From assembly GCA_030998225.1 (NCBI GenBank), contig JAPYXD010000714.1, forward strand, positions 2,790,001 through 2,854,000: a DNA stretch of 64,000 nt. The letters run 5' to 3'. The stretch is from Diplolepis rosae. Taxonomy: Eukaryota > Arthropoda > Insecta > Hymenoptera > Diplolepididae. Both the position numbers and the translations under genes were made by a program. The notes under the pieces are model-generated. The model made no database searches, was not told the DNA's origin, and saw nothing but the letters and a program-made list of their open reading frames with translations. This document shows, one piece after another, positions 11,702 through 22,277 of this stretch. Each line of letters begins with the position of its first letter. Position 1 is the first letter of the stretch.

Positions 11702-12877
11702 ATGGCAGATGGAGGCCAAGATTTTTTAAAAATATTTATCTCAATTTCAACTGAAGAAGATGGCGAAAAAAAAGAAAATGATTCAGATGTATACAGAAGT
11801 AAGAACGTTTCATATTACTGCACTGGTGAAAGTATTTCAACAAATGAACCCAAACTGACTAGTGTCTATAAATTGATTTTATTGTGCATAGTTCCTCGGA
11901 TTAAAGAGACTTATGAAAATTTCAAAACCTTAGTTCAATTAACCAAACTGAATGAGATACCTTTCAAATTTCTTGCAGACTTAAAACTTGTTCTACTTGC
12001 TAATGGACAGCAGACGGCGACGGCAACTTACCCTTGCCCTTATTGTTTTATTACATTACATGAATTGAAGAATTTTGATGAAATGATTGATGAAAATCAT
12101 CCGAATAATAATGAAGAAAATCTTAATTTAAAAAGATACAAACACTTGAAAGAGGACTATTTACAATTCAAAAGTATGGGCAACGACAAGAAACAAGATA
12201 AACACTGTCATAGCACAGTTCATCATCCTCTTTTTATTGAAGAAGATAATGATGAAGATGATGACATGTACGTGCTTCAGAAGTGTGTACCTCCTGAACT
12301 ACATCTCTTACAAGGATTTGTCAATCATCTCTTTTGGGATGGTATAGTTAAAATCGATGGTATCGGAAAGGAAAAGGCTTTGTTATGGCCAAATAAATTA
12401 GGTATATCTCATAAAAGCTATCAAGGAGATATTATTAAAGGCAATCATTGTCGGAAACTTCTTAAAGAAGCGGATCAATTACAGGATCCTAAAATTTATG
12501 AGATTGTAGGGCTATTTCGATTACAGCCTTATATTATTTCATTCAAAGCAATGAGCAAAATCGTTAATACTTGCTTTTCTGCAAAACAAGCAGATCTTAG
12601 TGATTTTGATAAAAATCTAAGCGAACTCCGTGAAGCTTTGGAAAGTACTGGAATTTCTCAAACCGTCAAAATCCATATTATTCTTGCACATTTGAAGCAA
12701 GCCATTACATTCTTGAATAACGATGGTTTAGGATTATGGTCTGAGCAGGCCGGGGAGTCGGCTCATAGAGAATTCATTAAATTCTGGGATAGGTTTAAAA
12801 TAAATTTGATTGAAGAACCAACTTTTGGGAACCGATTGAAGAAAGCTGTGGTGACATTTTTATCCCAGCATATTTAA
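11702..12877 (+). CDS. Orphan 391-aa protein of a long-TIR transposon (candidate transposase)
   Basis: This intact single-exon frame of 391 codons ends in TAA and is the only long uninterrupted gene in the window. I cannot name its family. I have a general memory of similar repeat-encoded proteins in arthropods and cnidarians, but cannot check it. Visible marks: an acidic N-terminus, a block ADLKLVLLANGQQ (residues 92..104) followed by a Cys pair at 112 and 115, an acidic run at 178..189, PPELHLLQG (197..205), and WSEQAGESAHREF near the C-terminus (346..358). The first, Cys-pair and PP-LH blocks recur in the remnant at 61.3 kb. It sits between the inner ends of ~700-bp inverted repeats, so it is most likely the element's own protein. 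A DDE-type transposase with D93 and E348/E352 as active-site candidates is only a guess. It may be N-terminally truncated. The chosen ATG is the first in frame after the repeat. Confidence 0.6.
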   Translation: MADGGQDFLKIFISISTEEDGEKKENDSDVYRSKNVSYYCTGESISTNEPKLTSVYKLILLCIVPRIKETYENFKTLVQLTKLNEIPFKFLADLKLVLLANGQQTATATYPCPYCFITLHELKNFDEMIDENHPNNNEENLNLKRYKHLKEDYLQFKSMGNDKKQDKHCHSTVHHPLFIEEDNDEDDDMYVLQKCVPPELHLLQGFVNHLFWDGIVKIDGIGKEKALLWPNKLGISHKSYQGDIIKGNHCRKLLKEADQLQDPKIYEIVGLFRLQPYIISFKAMSKIVNTCFSAKQADLSDFDKNLSELREALESTGISQTVKIHIILAHLKQAITFLNNDGLGLWSEQAGESAHREFIKFWDRFKINLIEEPTFGNRLKKAVVTFLSQHI

Positions 12878-13001
12878 CTTTAAAAACCTAATATTTAATA
12901 CAATTCAAAAGATAAAAATAAATTGAGCAAACAAATTTTAAATAACAAAAAAGATTATAAAAATATAAAAACAAAAAAATTTAAAACAGAAAACAAGCCA
13001 A

Positions 13002-13041
<40 letters not shown>

Positions 13042-13089
13042 TGCAAAGTAAGTTGCCTCCACGTGGTGCATCTTGGAAACGTTTAAAAC
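12878..13089. other. A-rich 3' flank of the orphan gene
   Basis: Very A-rich, with a run of about 27 A at 13010..13037. It could be the transcript end region of the gene at 11702. Several ATAAAA-like sequences are present but no clear canonical polyadenylation context. Confidence 0.4.
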
Positions 13090-13811
13090 ACACATGCATT
13101 TTTGAATATTTGACGTATAAATATGTTTCAATGATCGAGAAACACGCCTTTTATATTTCGCAAAAATTGATTCTATCAGGAATATGTAAAACGTGGATAT
13201 CTTTGAAACAAGAGCAGCTAGGATTTTATTCCAAACAGATTTTTCACCTGTTATCATCCACAAATACACTCCTGTTTTCTGTTTTTGTCGACATTTTTAT
13301 GCAACCTATCGTTGCTCCCTGCCCACCGTGTACGCCGCCGATTCGCTAAGGCTGCCAGGTGCGCGCAAACATCTGCACGTTAACACTTTTAATTCTTTTA
13401 GAAAATTATTGTAATAGTTTTATTTTTAATTATACCGACCACTGAAAGCAGACTACTAAATACCACCAAATGATTTCGAATCGTTTGGTGCAAAAAAATC
13501 GGAAAAGTAAATTTTGGGGTGCAACATATTTTTTTTTAATTCCATATCTTATTCAATTTTGACTACCAAACCATTCCTGAAAAAAAATTTCATAAATATT
13601 AAAAAGTGGGGTGCAAGCATGAAGTTAGCACCCCAAATTTGAATAATCCATAATTTTTTTAATGTTGACCACCAAACGTCAAAACTTGAGTACCAAACAC
13701 CACCAAACGATTTCATATTCAAAAAAATGGTTTTTTCACAGTTGCTGTGCTAACTTCAGGGGCATAATATCACTAACTCTCAAGCTGGCAAGCAGAGGTG
13801 TAAATGCACCT
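13090..13811 (-). repeat. Right long terminal repeat, uninterrupted
   Basis: Its reverse complement matches 1620..1645, 5475..5935 and 11468..11690 in that order from outside to inside. It shows what the unbroken left arm looked like. The outer end is GGTGTAAATGCACC followed by TTAA. Confidence 0.7.
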
Positions 13812-14037
13812 TAAGTTGACCGCATTGTCTGTCATGATCTACCACTCACTTCAAAATGATGTCGCTGTAATTTACTTTAACCATGAGATCTCGTGAAAGT
13901 AAAATTTAGCGCCTTTATTAAATATGTAATTTTGTTCAAGTTGTCTGTTTTTTCTGTCATGATCTGTAGCTAACTTCTTAATTTGTTTGTTGAACTTGAC
14001 TTTTTCTAAAATTGATACCTAAATATTAATCATATAC
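13812..14037. other. Vps36 intron sequence
   Basis: It lies between the exon-2 donor (14037 side) and the large element, on the minus strand. It contains a direct repeat of CTGTCATGATCT (about 13830 and 13953). No further exon was found. Confidence 0.6.
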
Positions 14038-14399
14038 CTGGTGCTGGCTCGGAAAGGTGTAGGACGACCTTCTTACTTCGACCAAAGAAGAAAGCACCAG
14101 GATTTTCCTCTTCAAAGAAAACAACATATCGCAATGATAAAGCTAAGCGACAACCTTCATGAATATTTACATCACCCGGTCGTCCCCATAATATTCTATA
14201 ATTTGTCAAAATTAAATCACTGGTCACAAATTGTGTCTGAAAAAATTATGTAATTTGTAATTTACAAATATTATTTATTTGTTTACTAATAAGAGTACCT
14301 CACCTTCAAATCGCCGTCGTAAAGACTAACTCTGTTGTCTGTTCTCAGACGTACTTCATTTGGGAAAAGTGATAACGTGGCGTATTCAAATCTATTCAT
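14038..14399 (-). CDS. Vps36: Vps36, ESCRT-II subunit: first two coding exons (GLUE domain)
   Basis: Vps36 is the ESCRT-II subunit that binds phosphoinositides and ubiquitin on endosomes through an N-terminal GLUE domain and helps sort cargo into multivesicular bodies. Exon 1 is 14304..14399: ATG at 14399, 32 codons, then AAG/GTGAGG. Exon 2 is 14236 down to 14038: TTTTTTCAG/ACACAA at the acceptor, CCAG/GTATAT at the donor, 199 nt, phase 1 at the end. Joined, they read MNRFEYATLSLFPNEV, then VSLYDGDLK, then LILTNYRILW, then RYVVFFEEENPGAFFFGRSK and KVVLHLSEPAP. This follows the order of the Vps36 GLUE domain (M-D/N-R-F start, YDG, L-L-S/T-x-x-R-x-x-W, VVHL). About 98 residues are covered. The remaining ~290, including the winged-helix modules, are not seen and must lie beyond the transposon cluster or outside the window. 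Confidence 0.85.
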
Positions 14400-15212
14400 T
14401 TCAAGTGCTAGTTTTTAAGACCTTTGTATATTTTTTTTCAAACACCTAGAACAATAATAATATCATGAGAATATAGTTATTTTTCAGTTTTATCACCGCA
14501 AATTTGATATTAAAATTAACCTACAAAGGTATACATCAATTAAGCTGAGCCACAAAGGAATAGCAACACAGTACGTCCACTAACATGTATTTTACAAGGG
14601 TATTTAAAAAAGTGAAAATAAGCATCAGCGCTACCAAGTTATGATAACAAGAACTAATTTCAATGCAAATAAAACCCCCGCACGCCGCAATCAGTGTCAT
14701 TAGATTTGAAACGCGAACGTTACATACGCAACGCCAACAGCAGTACGTACGTGAGAATGGTTGCGCGCGCAGCGTTTTGCGTCTGCTGTTTGCAGTGGTC
14801 AGAGACAGAGATGAGTTGGGAAATGCTAAAGTAGTTTATTTAATTTCGAGTGATTATCCGCAGCGTGCCCTGTAGAAAAATGCTCTAGGGAACTAAAATG
14901 AAAGGTATATGCTACTACTTGAAGGGTAAAACAGAGTTACTGTTTATCACTTTTGCAGTGCCCCCAATAACGTGAAGCTTTTTCGAACTAAAATTAAAGG
15001 TCCGCGCTGCTACAATAATGTAAGAGCATACACAATGAAACGGGTCATGTCAGTGTATCCCCACTAACTCTCTTCGATTTCACGCTGTCGGTAGTCGAGT
15101 TAAAATCAGAAATTGTTTTATTCTCGACTTCATACAAAGGAGGCGCGAAATAGACGCCGAATTCAAAATTACGGAATATATCATTAAGAAAATTACACTT
15201 ATTTTCTATATA
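14400..15212. other. Vps36 upstream region running into repeat H
   Basis: The Vps36 5' UTR and promoter should lie here. The GC-richer patch at 14660..14880 could be a promoter region but I see no firm TATA or initiator. From about 14970 the sequence resembles repeat H, including a GGCGCGAAATAGACGCC variant of its diagnostic motif near 15143. H is then cut by the element starting at 15213. Confidence 0.45.
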
Positions 15213-16858
15213 CAGTAAAACCTATCGTAGCCGACACTCTCCTAACGAACATCCCACTCTGACGCTTCACATTATTGGTCGAGAAATCAAAGATATTATA
15301 AACCTAGATGCGGCGAGTGGCCTTGGAGTGGGAGAACGATATATATAGAACATCACTCTTTCTTGGGTATCGAGGTGCTGCCCTCTTCACAACTTTCAGC
15401 CGTTTCCATGGCGACGCGTGTTTCTCGCAGTGTCTTCTGAATTCGAAAACACGGAGATGCTCGAAAATCTTCGGGAGACTTCGGCTCTCTCCTTATTTTG
15501 TCTATATATAGCATTTACGAAATAAAGTAAAAGCAAGCGTTCCCTAACTTTCTGAGTTTCTGCGATTTCATCGATTCGATGTCTCGTGCATCTCGTCGTC
15601 TGCTCGCCCGGCGACTTCTGTTTACAAAATTTGACAGCTATCAAATTTTGTAAAAACTCTTAAATAATGTTGATGACGTGACATAAATTTTATCAATTTC
15701 AGGAAATGTTAAATAATTCTTTCGAGTGTGTGATCTGCAAGGACTATTTATTCGATACTATTTGTTTGTAGAATTTAAATGCAGAATTTGAGGTTAGGTT
15801 CATAACCTGTTGTATTCAAGTAGTTTTATTTTTTAACTTTCTTTGATTTCACTCAATTGATTTTGAATATTATAAATTCAGAACGTTAATTAATTGCATT
15901 TTTATGTAAATTTTAAAAATAATAATCATTTTTAATTAATAAATTCTGTCATAATTACCTTTCTTGTAATTCTATTTTATGAGAATATAAAAACACTCCT
16001 TTAAAGATAAAATGTGGAAACCTAGCTTCAAGTTTGGTTACGTAGGAAAAACTTTGCAGCCGACCCGAAATTTATGAAATAACTAAATAAATAATTACTT
16101 ACAGGAAATAACTATTTAATATTCATTCTTACCTATACCTTATGGTAATAAAGTACATCTATGAAGGGAAAAATTGTTACTGTCAATATTTTTGGTCGAA
16201 ATGAGAAATTGAAATTTTGAGTTTAGAATTTAAATCCAATACTCTTACAGTCTTGCAAATGAAAATTAAATTATAGTTATTGAAATTTTACAAAAGTACA
16301 ATGTGAATCAGATGAATTAATGATACAATGATCTAAAAATGAAAGAGTTTTAAAATCGTTTGAAATCAAAATTTTTTTAATTTTCGAAGGCTTTTTTAAG
16401 GCTGTAAGTGCTTTTTACAAGTGATTAATTAAAAGCTTACAAGAAAATCATAAGTGGACAGATTAAAAAATAATGAGGTATTGAAAATTGCTTAATAGTA
16501 ATATTTCCAATTTTAAATTGAATAAGTTGGGAATATTTAAACAAAAATATCTACGCAAATAATTATAGTAGTTCCTCTTTACAAAAATTTTAATTGCAAA
16601 CAATTCCAATTGTAAAATATCCTCGATTTTCAAGCGTTTTTAAAATAAATCTATATCATTTAAAGTCATTTTAGTTATATATCGAAAAAATTGAAATAGT
16701 CCTTGGACTTTAGAAAACTAGAAAATTTATTCATGGAAATCATTTCAAATTGCATTTAATGAAATATTTCAAATGAAACAATTATTTTTTGTGCCCTCTT
16801 TTGAGGATATTGTTAGAATTTCCTTTTCTCACAATTTTACTGGGAATTCTTATATAAA

Positions 16859-18243
16859 TCAGGATCACCTTCGGTAAGTACGCTTTATTTCACTCTCTAA
16901 ATCAAAATAGATGCACTCAAAAAAAAGATTTGATTGAATCAAAGAAAATTATTTGCTTGAAAGACTTTCTTTGATTTAAAGAAATGATTTGTTTGAATGA
17001 AATAAAAATTTTTTAATTCAAACATAATGTCTTTACACGAAATAAATATTGTTTGAATCAAATTAATTTTTCTTCAAAACAAAGAAATTAATTCAATGAT
17101 ATATGGTCGAAGATATAAATTGTTTGATTGAAGGCAGAAATTTATTTGATTCGAACGAATATTTATTTGGTCCAAAGATATTTTGTTTGAATCAAAAAAA
17201 TTTTGTTTCATTAAGGTAGATTTTATCCACGAAAAGTAAACCTCAGGCAAAAATAGATAATTTTGCTTCCAAGAATAACAATATTATTATTGAAGGGCTA
17301 TTTTGGAAGAGAAAAGATTAATTTCCATGAAAAAAATTTGAAATACAGAAAAATAATTTTATTAATAAATTTTATTTTTGCCCCAACTTTTTTTCTTATC
17401 GCTTTTTACCAAATTTCAAAAAATTATGCGATTCTAATAAATCATGAATCACTTTTTCAGAGAAAAGATTTCCCACAACTTAACCATTTCCAATTTTCGA
17501 AAATGAATAAATTATTATCAAATTCAGCAATTTGTTTATAAAAATTTCGTTTTAGAAAATGTTTTTTTATTGGTTTCAGCCATTGAAGAATTTATTTTTA
17601 AAAATCAGAAACGGTGAAGTTGTGGGAAATCTTTTCTCTGAAAAAATGATTCATGATTTATTAGAATCGCATAATTTTTTAAAATTTGATAAGAAGCGAT
17701 AAGAAAAAAAGTTGGGTCCAAAATAAAATTTATTAATAAAATTATTTTTCTGTGTTTTAAATTTTTTTATGGAAAATAATCTTTTCTCTTTCAAAATAGC
17801 CCTTCAATAATAATATTGATATTCTTAAAGGCAAAATTATCAATTTTTGCCTGAGGTTTACTTTTCGATGATGAAAACTACCTTATTGAGACAACATTTT
17901 TTTGATTCAAACAAAACATCTTCGGACCAAATAAATATTTGTTTGAATCAAATAAATTTCTGCCTTCAATCAAACAATTTATATCTTTGACCACATATCA
18001 TTGAATTAATTTCTTTGTTTTGAAGAAAAATTAATTTGATTCAAACAAATATTTATTTCGTTTAAAGACATTTTGTTTGAATTAAACAAATTTTATTTCA
18101 TTTAAACAAATCATTTCTTTAAATCAAAGAAAGTCGTTGAAACAAATAATTTTCTTTGATTCAATCAAATCTTTTTTCTGAGTGCACTTATTTTGATATA
18201 GAGAGTGAAATAAAGCGTATACTTACCGGAGGTGATGCTGATA
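16859..18243. repeat. 1.4-kb near-perfect palindrome
   Basis: 16859..17550 is the reverse complement of 17560..18243. The ends read GATCACCTTCGGTAAGTA and (reverse complement) CATCACCTCCGGTAAGTATA. The outer parts are dense in GATTTGATTGAATCAAAG-like phrases that are themselves palindromic. The inner part (17216..17885) is a distinct module also found, diverged, at 20707. Open frames here are by-products of the symmetry. Confidence 0.85.
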
Positions 18244-19310
18244 CATTTCAGTAACTTTTTAATAAATTACATGATTAAAATAATTTATTTATTTTATTCC
18301 AAATATCTCAAAAAGAAAAAGCAATCGTAGACTTTATTTAAGGAAACGATTTTGCAGAACAACGCTTATTTCGTATCTCACATATTTTGGTTAAAAAAAT
18401 CGAATTTTTTTAGTATTAAAAATCGAAACATAAAATACACATCCTGTCCCGAAATGTCCTAACGAGAATTTGTAGACCTCATTTAGGCAAACAATTTTTC
18501 ATCTAAACGTTTTTTATGTATCTCATATATTTTGTCTAAAAAATGGAATTTTTATCGTATTGTTTGGAATTGAAACGAAAAATATATGTTTCATTAAAAA
18601 CTGTATAAGACAAAATTTGTAGATCCTTTTGAAACGAACAATTTTGTATTCTTACGTTTTTTTCGTATTTCTCATATTATTGTTAAAAAATTGAATTTTG
18701 GATTTTCAATAGTTTTTTTTTTTTAAATTAAAAAGAAAAATATGCATCTTATGGAAAAATGTTACAATTTAAATTTGTAGGTCTTTATGTAGTAAATAAT
18801 ACTGTATTATAACGTTTTTTCGTATCTCGTATAATTTAACTGGAAAATGGAATTTTTATAATGACTTTTTTTGAATTTGAATATGCTGTAACATTTCTAA
18901 TTTTGATTTAATCAATAAATGTTATCAGGATAATTTGTAGAGATTTATGAGCACTATCAAAAACCGGTATTGAAATTTTTGATTTTTTCAAGAAGTTATT
19001 TTCAAAAACACAAAAGTAGTGCTCAATCCCTCAATTTTGATTGGATGTGGCTGGTTAACGAAGTTGTCCTTACTTTTTCGGCTCCGATAAAGTGTGCCAA
19101 AGCTCAATTCAATCTGATAATTCTATCGAGAGTTATGCCCCACACGACCTACTACAGACAGACAGACAGACAGACACTTTCGTAAAAACCGTTTTTTCTG
19201 AGTCAGGGGGTCTCAAAACGTAAAGATTTGATGAAAATTTCGAAAGTCATTTTTCACATAAAACCAATACCTTCTCATCCATGATGAGAATGTAAAAAAA
19301 AGAATTAAAA
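18244..19310 (-). repeat. Dispersed repeat F, copy on the minus strand
   Basis: The reverse complement matches 41536..41975 closely, including GGACAAGTTCGTTAACCAGC-like phrasing. It contains a (CAGA)4 microsatellite near 19156 and ends near a CTCATC..GATGAGAATG imperfect palindrome. No coding potential seen. Confidence 0.75.
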
Positions 19311-20402
19311 ATACGAAAATATGAAAATAAAAAATTAAACTTTTTAAAAATAAGAAACTGATTCTCTTTCTATTGCATACATGTTCAAATTATAATAATT
19401 AAATATTGGTTTTTCATTCATGTACTTATCTTTCACTGACAGAAAGTTAATTTAGCAATGCATGTTCACTGTAACCTATTTCAATATCAAAATGATACTA
19501 TAAAGCAAAATAAAATACACATAAAGTAACATTGAAACACTTTACACATCGCTTTTCCTTGCTTTGTTTACCAATTTTTAATTTTCTTCAATATATATAA
19601 TTTAAATTTAAATTTTTAAAGTGCGCTTACTGTTTTTGTGTATCTCAGCGGGTGGAAGGGATTGGAGGGAGATACATTTAGCGCCTCTATAATGCTTTCG
19701 AGGAACTAATTTGTTTTTTCCTACGGTGCGGTGAGAGGCAAGAGGGGATCGGTAAAAACACGCCGAAAGCGACGTCTGCATTTAAGTCTACCAAACTATA
19801 ATTGGCCGCATCTAGGTTTATAATATCTTTGGAGAAATGTGCATGGTCAGGGCCGTCTTAAACACCGTCTTTGGAGGGTCCTCATATTTTTGTAAAAAAT
19901 CTTAGTAATTTTTTTTTTCAATGAATATTTAAAATGAAATATTAATTTAATTAATGATTATATTTGAATTATAAATTTTAATTACAATTTAACTTCGAAA
20001 AATTGGAGAATTATTATAACCAATTATATTTCAACTTATTATGATCTTAAATATGTATGTACAGTCGTGCAACATAACCTCAATGTCATCTATACATTTT
20101 CCACTAAAAGCACTAAGTATTCCTTATAGTTTCTTATCGACTGAATTTATCCATGAAATTTTTAAATTATCAACAAAAATAACTGTTTATTTTTCAAACT
20201 AACTTTTACTCACCTTTTTGCACAAAAGTAAACACAGAACATATGTAGAAGCCGGTACATGTGTGTTACTAAACACAGAGGCACCTGTTGCCACAGCACT
20301 GAACCAAGCTAGTAATAAGTCCCTAGCAATTATCACATGTCATTGGTATCCATCGTAGCCGAACTTGTCTCCCATATGTGTCGGCTACGATAGGTTTTAC
20401 TG

Positions 20403-20706
20403 TACTTTGAAAAATATTGATCTGAAATAAGTATCTAAAAGATTTTGTGAAATTTTAAGATGATTTAAATACTTGCAAAATAATTTTTTAATGAAATTTA
20501 AAGTCAATAAATGCTTAAAGATTCGAAACAAAATATCGATTTCAGCATTTTTCCTTAAAATTATGTAGAGAATATTTTATAATAAGATATCATTCAAGAT
20601 GAGATACAAGTATCAAAAATGAAGGGTTTGAACATTTTTATTATGGGCAACATCTTTTGTATGAAAATTTCGATAAATAAATGTAAATGAAGTGTTTGCT
20701 GATTTA
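20403..20706 (+). repeat. Repeat H, continuation after the pogo-like element
   Basis: Matches 47190..47420 and 56030..56230 (for example AAATTTAAAGTCAATAAAT and TATGTAGAGAATATT). It continues the H copy interrupted at 15213. Confidence 0.65.
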
Positions 20707-21380
20707 AGGTATAGTTCATCCACAAAAATTAGACTTCAGGCAAAAATAGATAATTTTTTTTTCAAGAATAGCAATATTATTATTGAAGAGATCATTTGGA
20801 AGAAAAGAGATTAGTTTCCAAGAAAAAAAATTAAAACATAAAAAAATAATGCATTATACAAATTTTATTTTCACCCGGACTTGTTTTCTTATCGCTTGAT
20901 ACCAAATTTTAAAAAATGATGTGATTCTGTGAAATCACGGATAATTTTTTCAAGAAAAAGTCTTTCTACAACTTAACCGTTTCCATTTTTTGGAAATTAT
21001 AATAAATTATTTAATGGCTGAAACCATTAAAAATAAATTTTCCAAAACAAAATTCTTGTAAAAAAATTGCTGAATTTGGTAAAAACTTATTCATTTTAGA
21101 AATATGGAAACGGCTAGGTTGTATTAAGTCTTTTTCCTGAAAAAATGATTCTTGATTTATTTGAATCACATTATTTTTCTTAAAATTTGGTATGAAGCGA
21201 TAAGAAAAAAAGTCGGGGTAAAAATAAAAATTGTTAAATTTATTTTTTCTTATGCTTCAAATATTTTTCTTGGAAATTAATCTCTTTTCTTTGAAATGAT
21301 CTCTCAAATAATAATTTTTCTATTTTTGAAAGCAAATTTACCTTTTTTTCCTAAGATCTAATTTTCGAATATAAACTACG
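20707..21380. repeat. Diverged palindrome, relative of the 17.2..17.9 kb module
   Basis: The sequence runs parallel to 17216..17885 (CAGGCAAAAATAGATAAT, AATATTATTATTGAAG and others) and is itself inverted about 21040. The related phrase GTGTTTGCTGATTTAAG occurs both at its left border (about 20690) and at 22122, where it is followed directly by ACATAAATTAT. This suggests what the empty site looked like. Confidence 0.65.
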
Positions 21381-21527
21381 AAGAAAGTACATAAATTATA
21401 TCTGAATTCGCATATGAATTTACACCTTACATTTTTTTGGTATGGTGCTAATTCTATAAAACTTTACTTCTTAAGCTTTTATAGAGTAAAATAAATTGAA
21501 TACAATTTTTTGAAGTACGAAACATCT

Positions 21528-22083
21528 CCCTATTTAAAAATTTAACGTTAAAAATGACGTCAAGAATTGGGATAGTTTTTTACGTCATTTTTTACGTCAA
21601 AAATCTGTTGTCTTGACAAGTGATATTGAAAAAGTGTGCGTGCATGTTGTGAATAATGGCACTGAGTATGTGTGTGGTACCTAATTTATACTCTTATTAG
21701 AAAAATATAGTCGATTCATTATATTTAATTGAAAATACTCTTATAGAATCAGTAAACTGAAGTTAACCATAAAATATTGTACTATTTATTTTCCTCTTAC
21801 ATTTTTATGTCACGCCTTTACGGAATGCCCATTCCACTTTGAAATAAATTATTACATTATATAATAGTTCTTTTTACTGATGGGCATTTCTTAATTATAA
21901 TATCCAGTAGGCCATTAAATATAAATTGTTAAGGCTTCTTAAAGAAAAACTTGACGTAAAAAACTATTCCAATTCTTGACGTCATTTTTTACGACATTTT
22001 TTATGTCGTTTTTTACGTCGTTTGTTACGCCATTTTTGACATCGTTTTTTACGTCATTTTTTACGTCACGTTTTTCAATAGGG
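21528..22083. mobile_element. MITE with clustered ACGTC motifs
   Basis: The inverted ends CCCTATT...AAAAA and its complement (TTTTTCAATAGGG) bound about 556 bases. Both subterminal regions repeat TTTTTTACGTCA or its variants, about ten times on the right side and four on the left. The middle is AT-rich with no gene. The motif resembles a CREB/ATF site, but multiple subterminal motifs are also usual transposase-binding sites. Confidence 0.6.
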
Positions 22084-22277
22084 CTTATACATATGGCAAT
22101 TTCAATAGATGAATATAAACGAAGTGTTTGCTGATTTAAGAAAATACATAAATTATTAGTGAAATTACACCTTAAACTTTTCTTGGTGTGAAGCTAAGTC
22201 GACTAACCTTTACTAAAAAGTAAAATACATTAAATAAAATTTTTTGGAATTTAACATCTTTTACCTGACAATTCGTA

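Larger units (their letters stand above)
1606..13811 (+). mobile_element. Large nested DNA transposon with long terminal inverted repeats (reconstructed)
   Basis: The right arm 13090..13811 is continuous. Its reverse complement matches, in order, three separated left pieces: about 1620..1645 (outermost, 22 bases identical beginning TGCATTTACACC), 5475..5935 and 11468..11690. The gaps between the left pieces are explained by later insertions. The right outer end is followed by TTAA (13812 region) and the left end is preceded by TAAA. This fits a decayed TTAA duplication, although a wider 8-base duplication cannot be excluded. The only intact gene inside is the 391-codon frame at 11702. The link to the outermost 22-base piece is an inference, because its neighbouring bases diverge on the left side. 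Confidence 0.55.
15213..20402. mobile_element. Pogo/Tigger-like element bounded by 24-bp inverted repeats, with nested inserts
   Basis: The left end TA/CAGTAAAACCTATCGTAGCC and the right end, its exact reverse complement followed by TA at 20403, give matching termini and a TA duplication. The CAGTAAAACC start resembles pogo/Tigger termini. A second inverted match (AAGATATTATAAACCTAGATGCGG, near 15290 and 19812) supports a single element. No transposase is recognised. The interior holds a palindrome at 16859 and repeat F at 18244. The flanks 15150..15212 and 20403..20690 are both repeat H, so the element split an H copy. Sequence at 15660..16858 and 19310..19600 has no recognised content. Confidence 0.6.
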
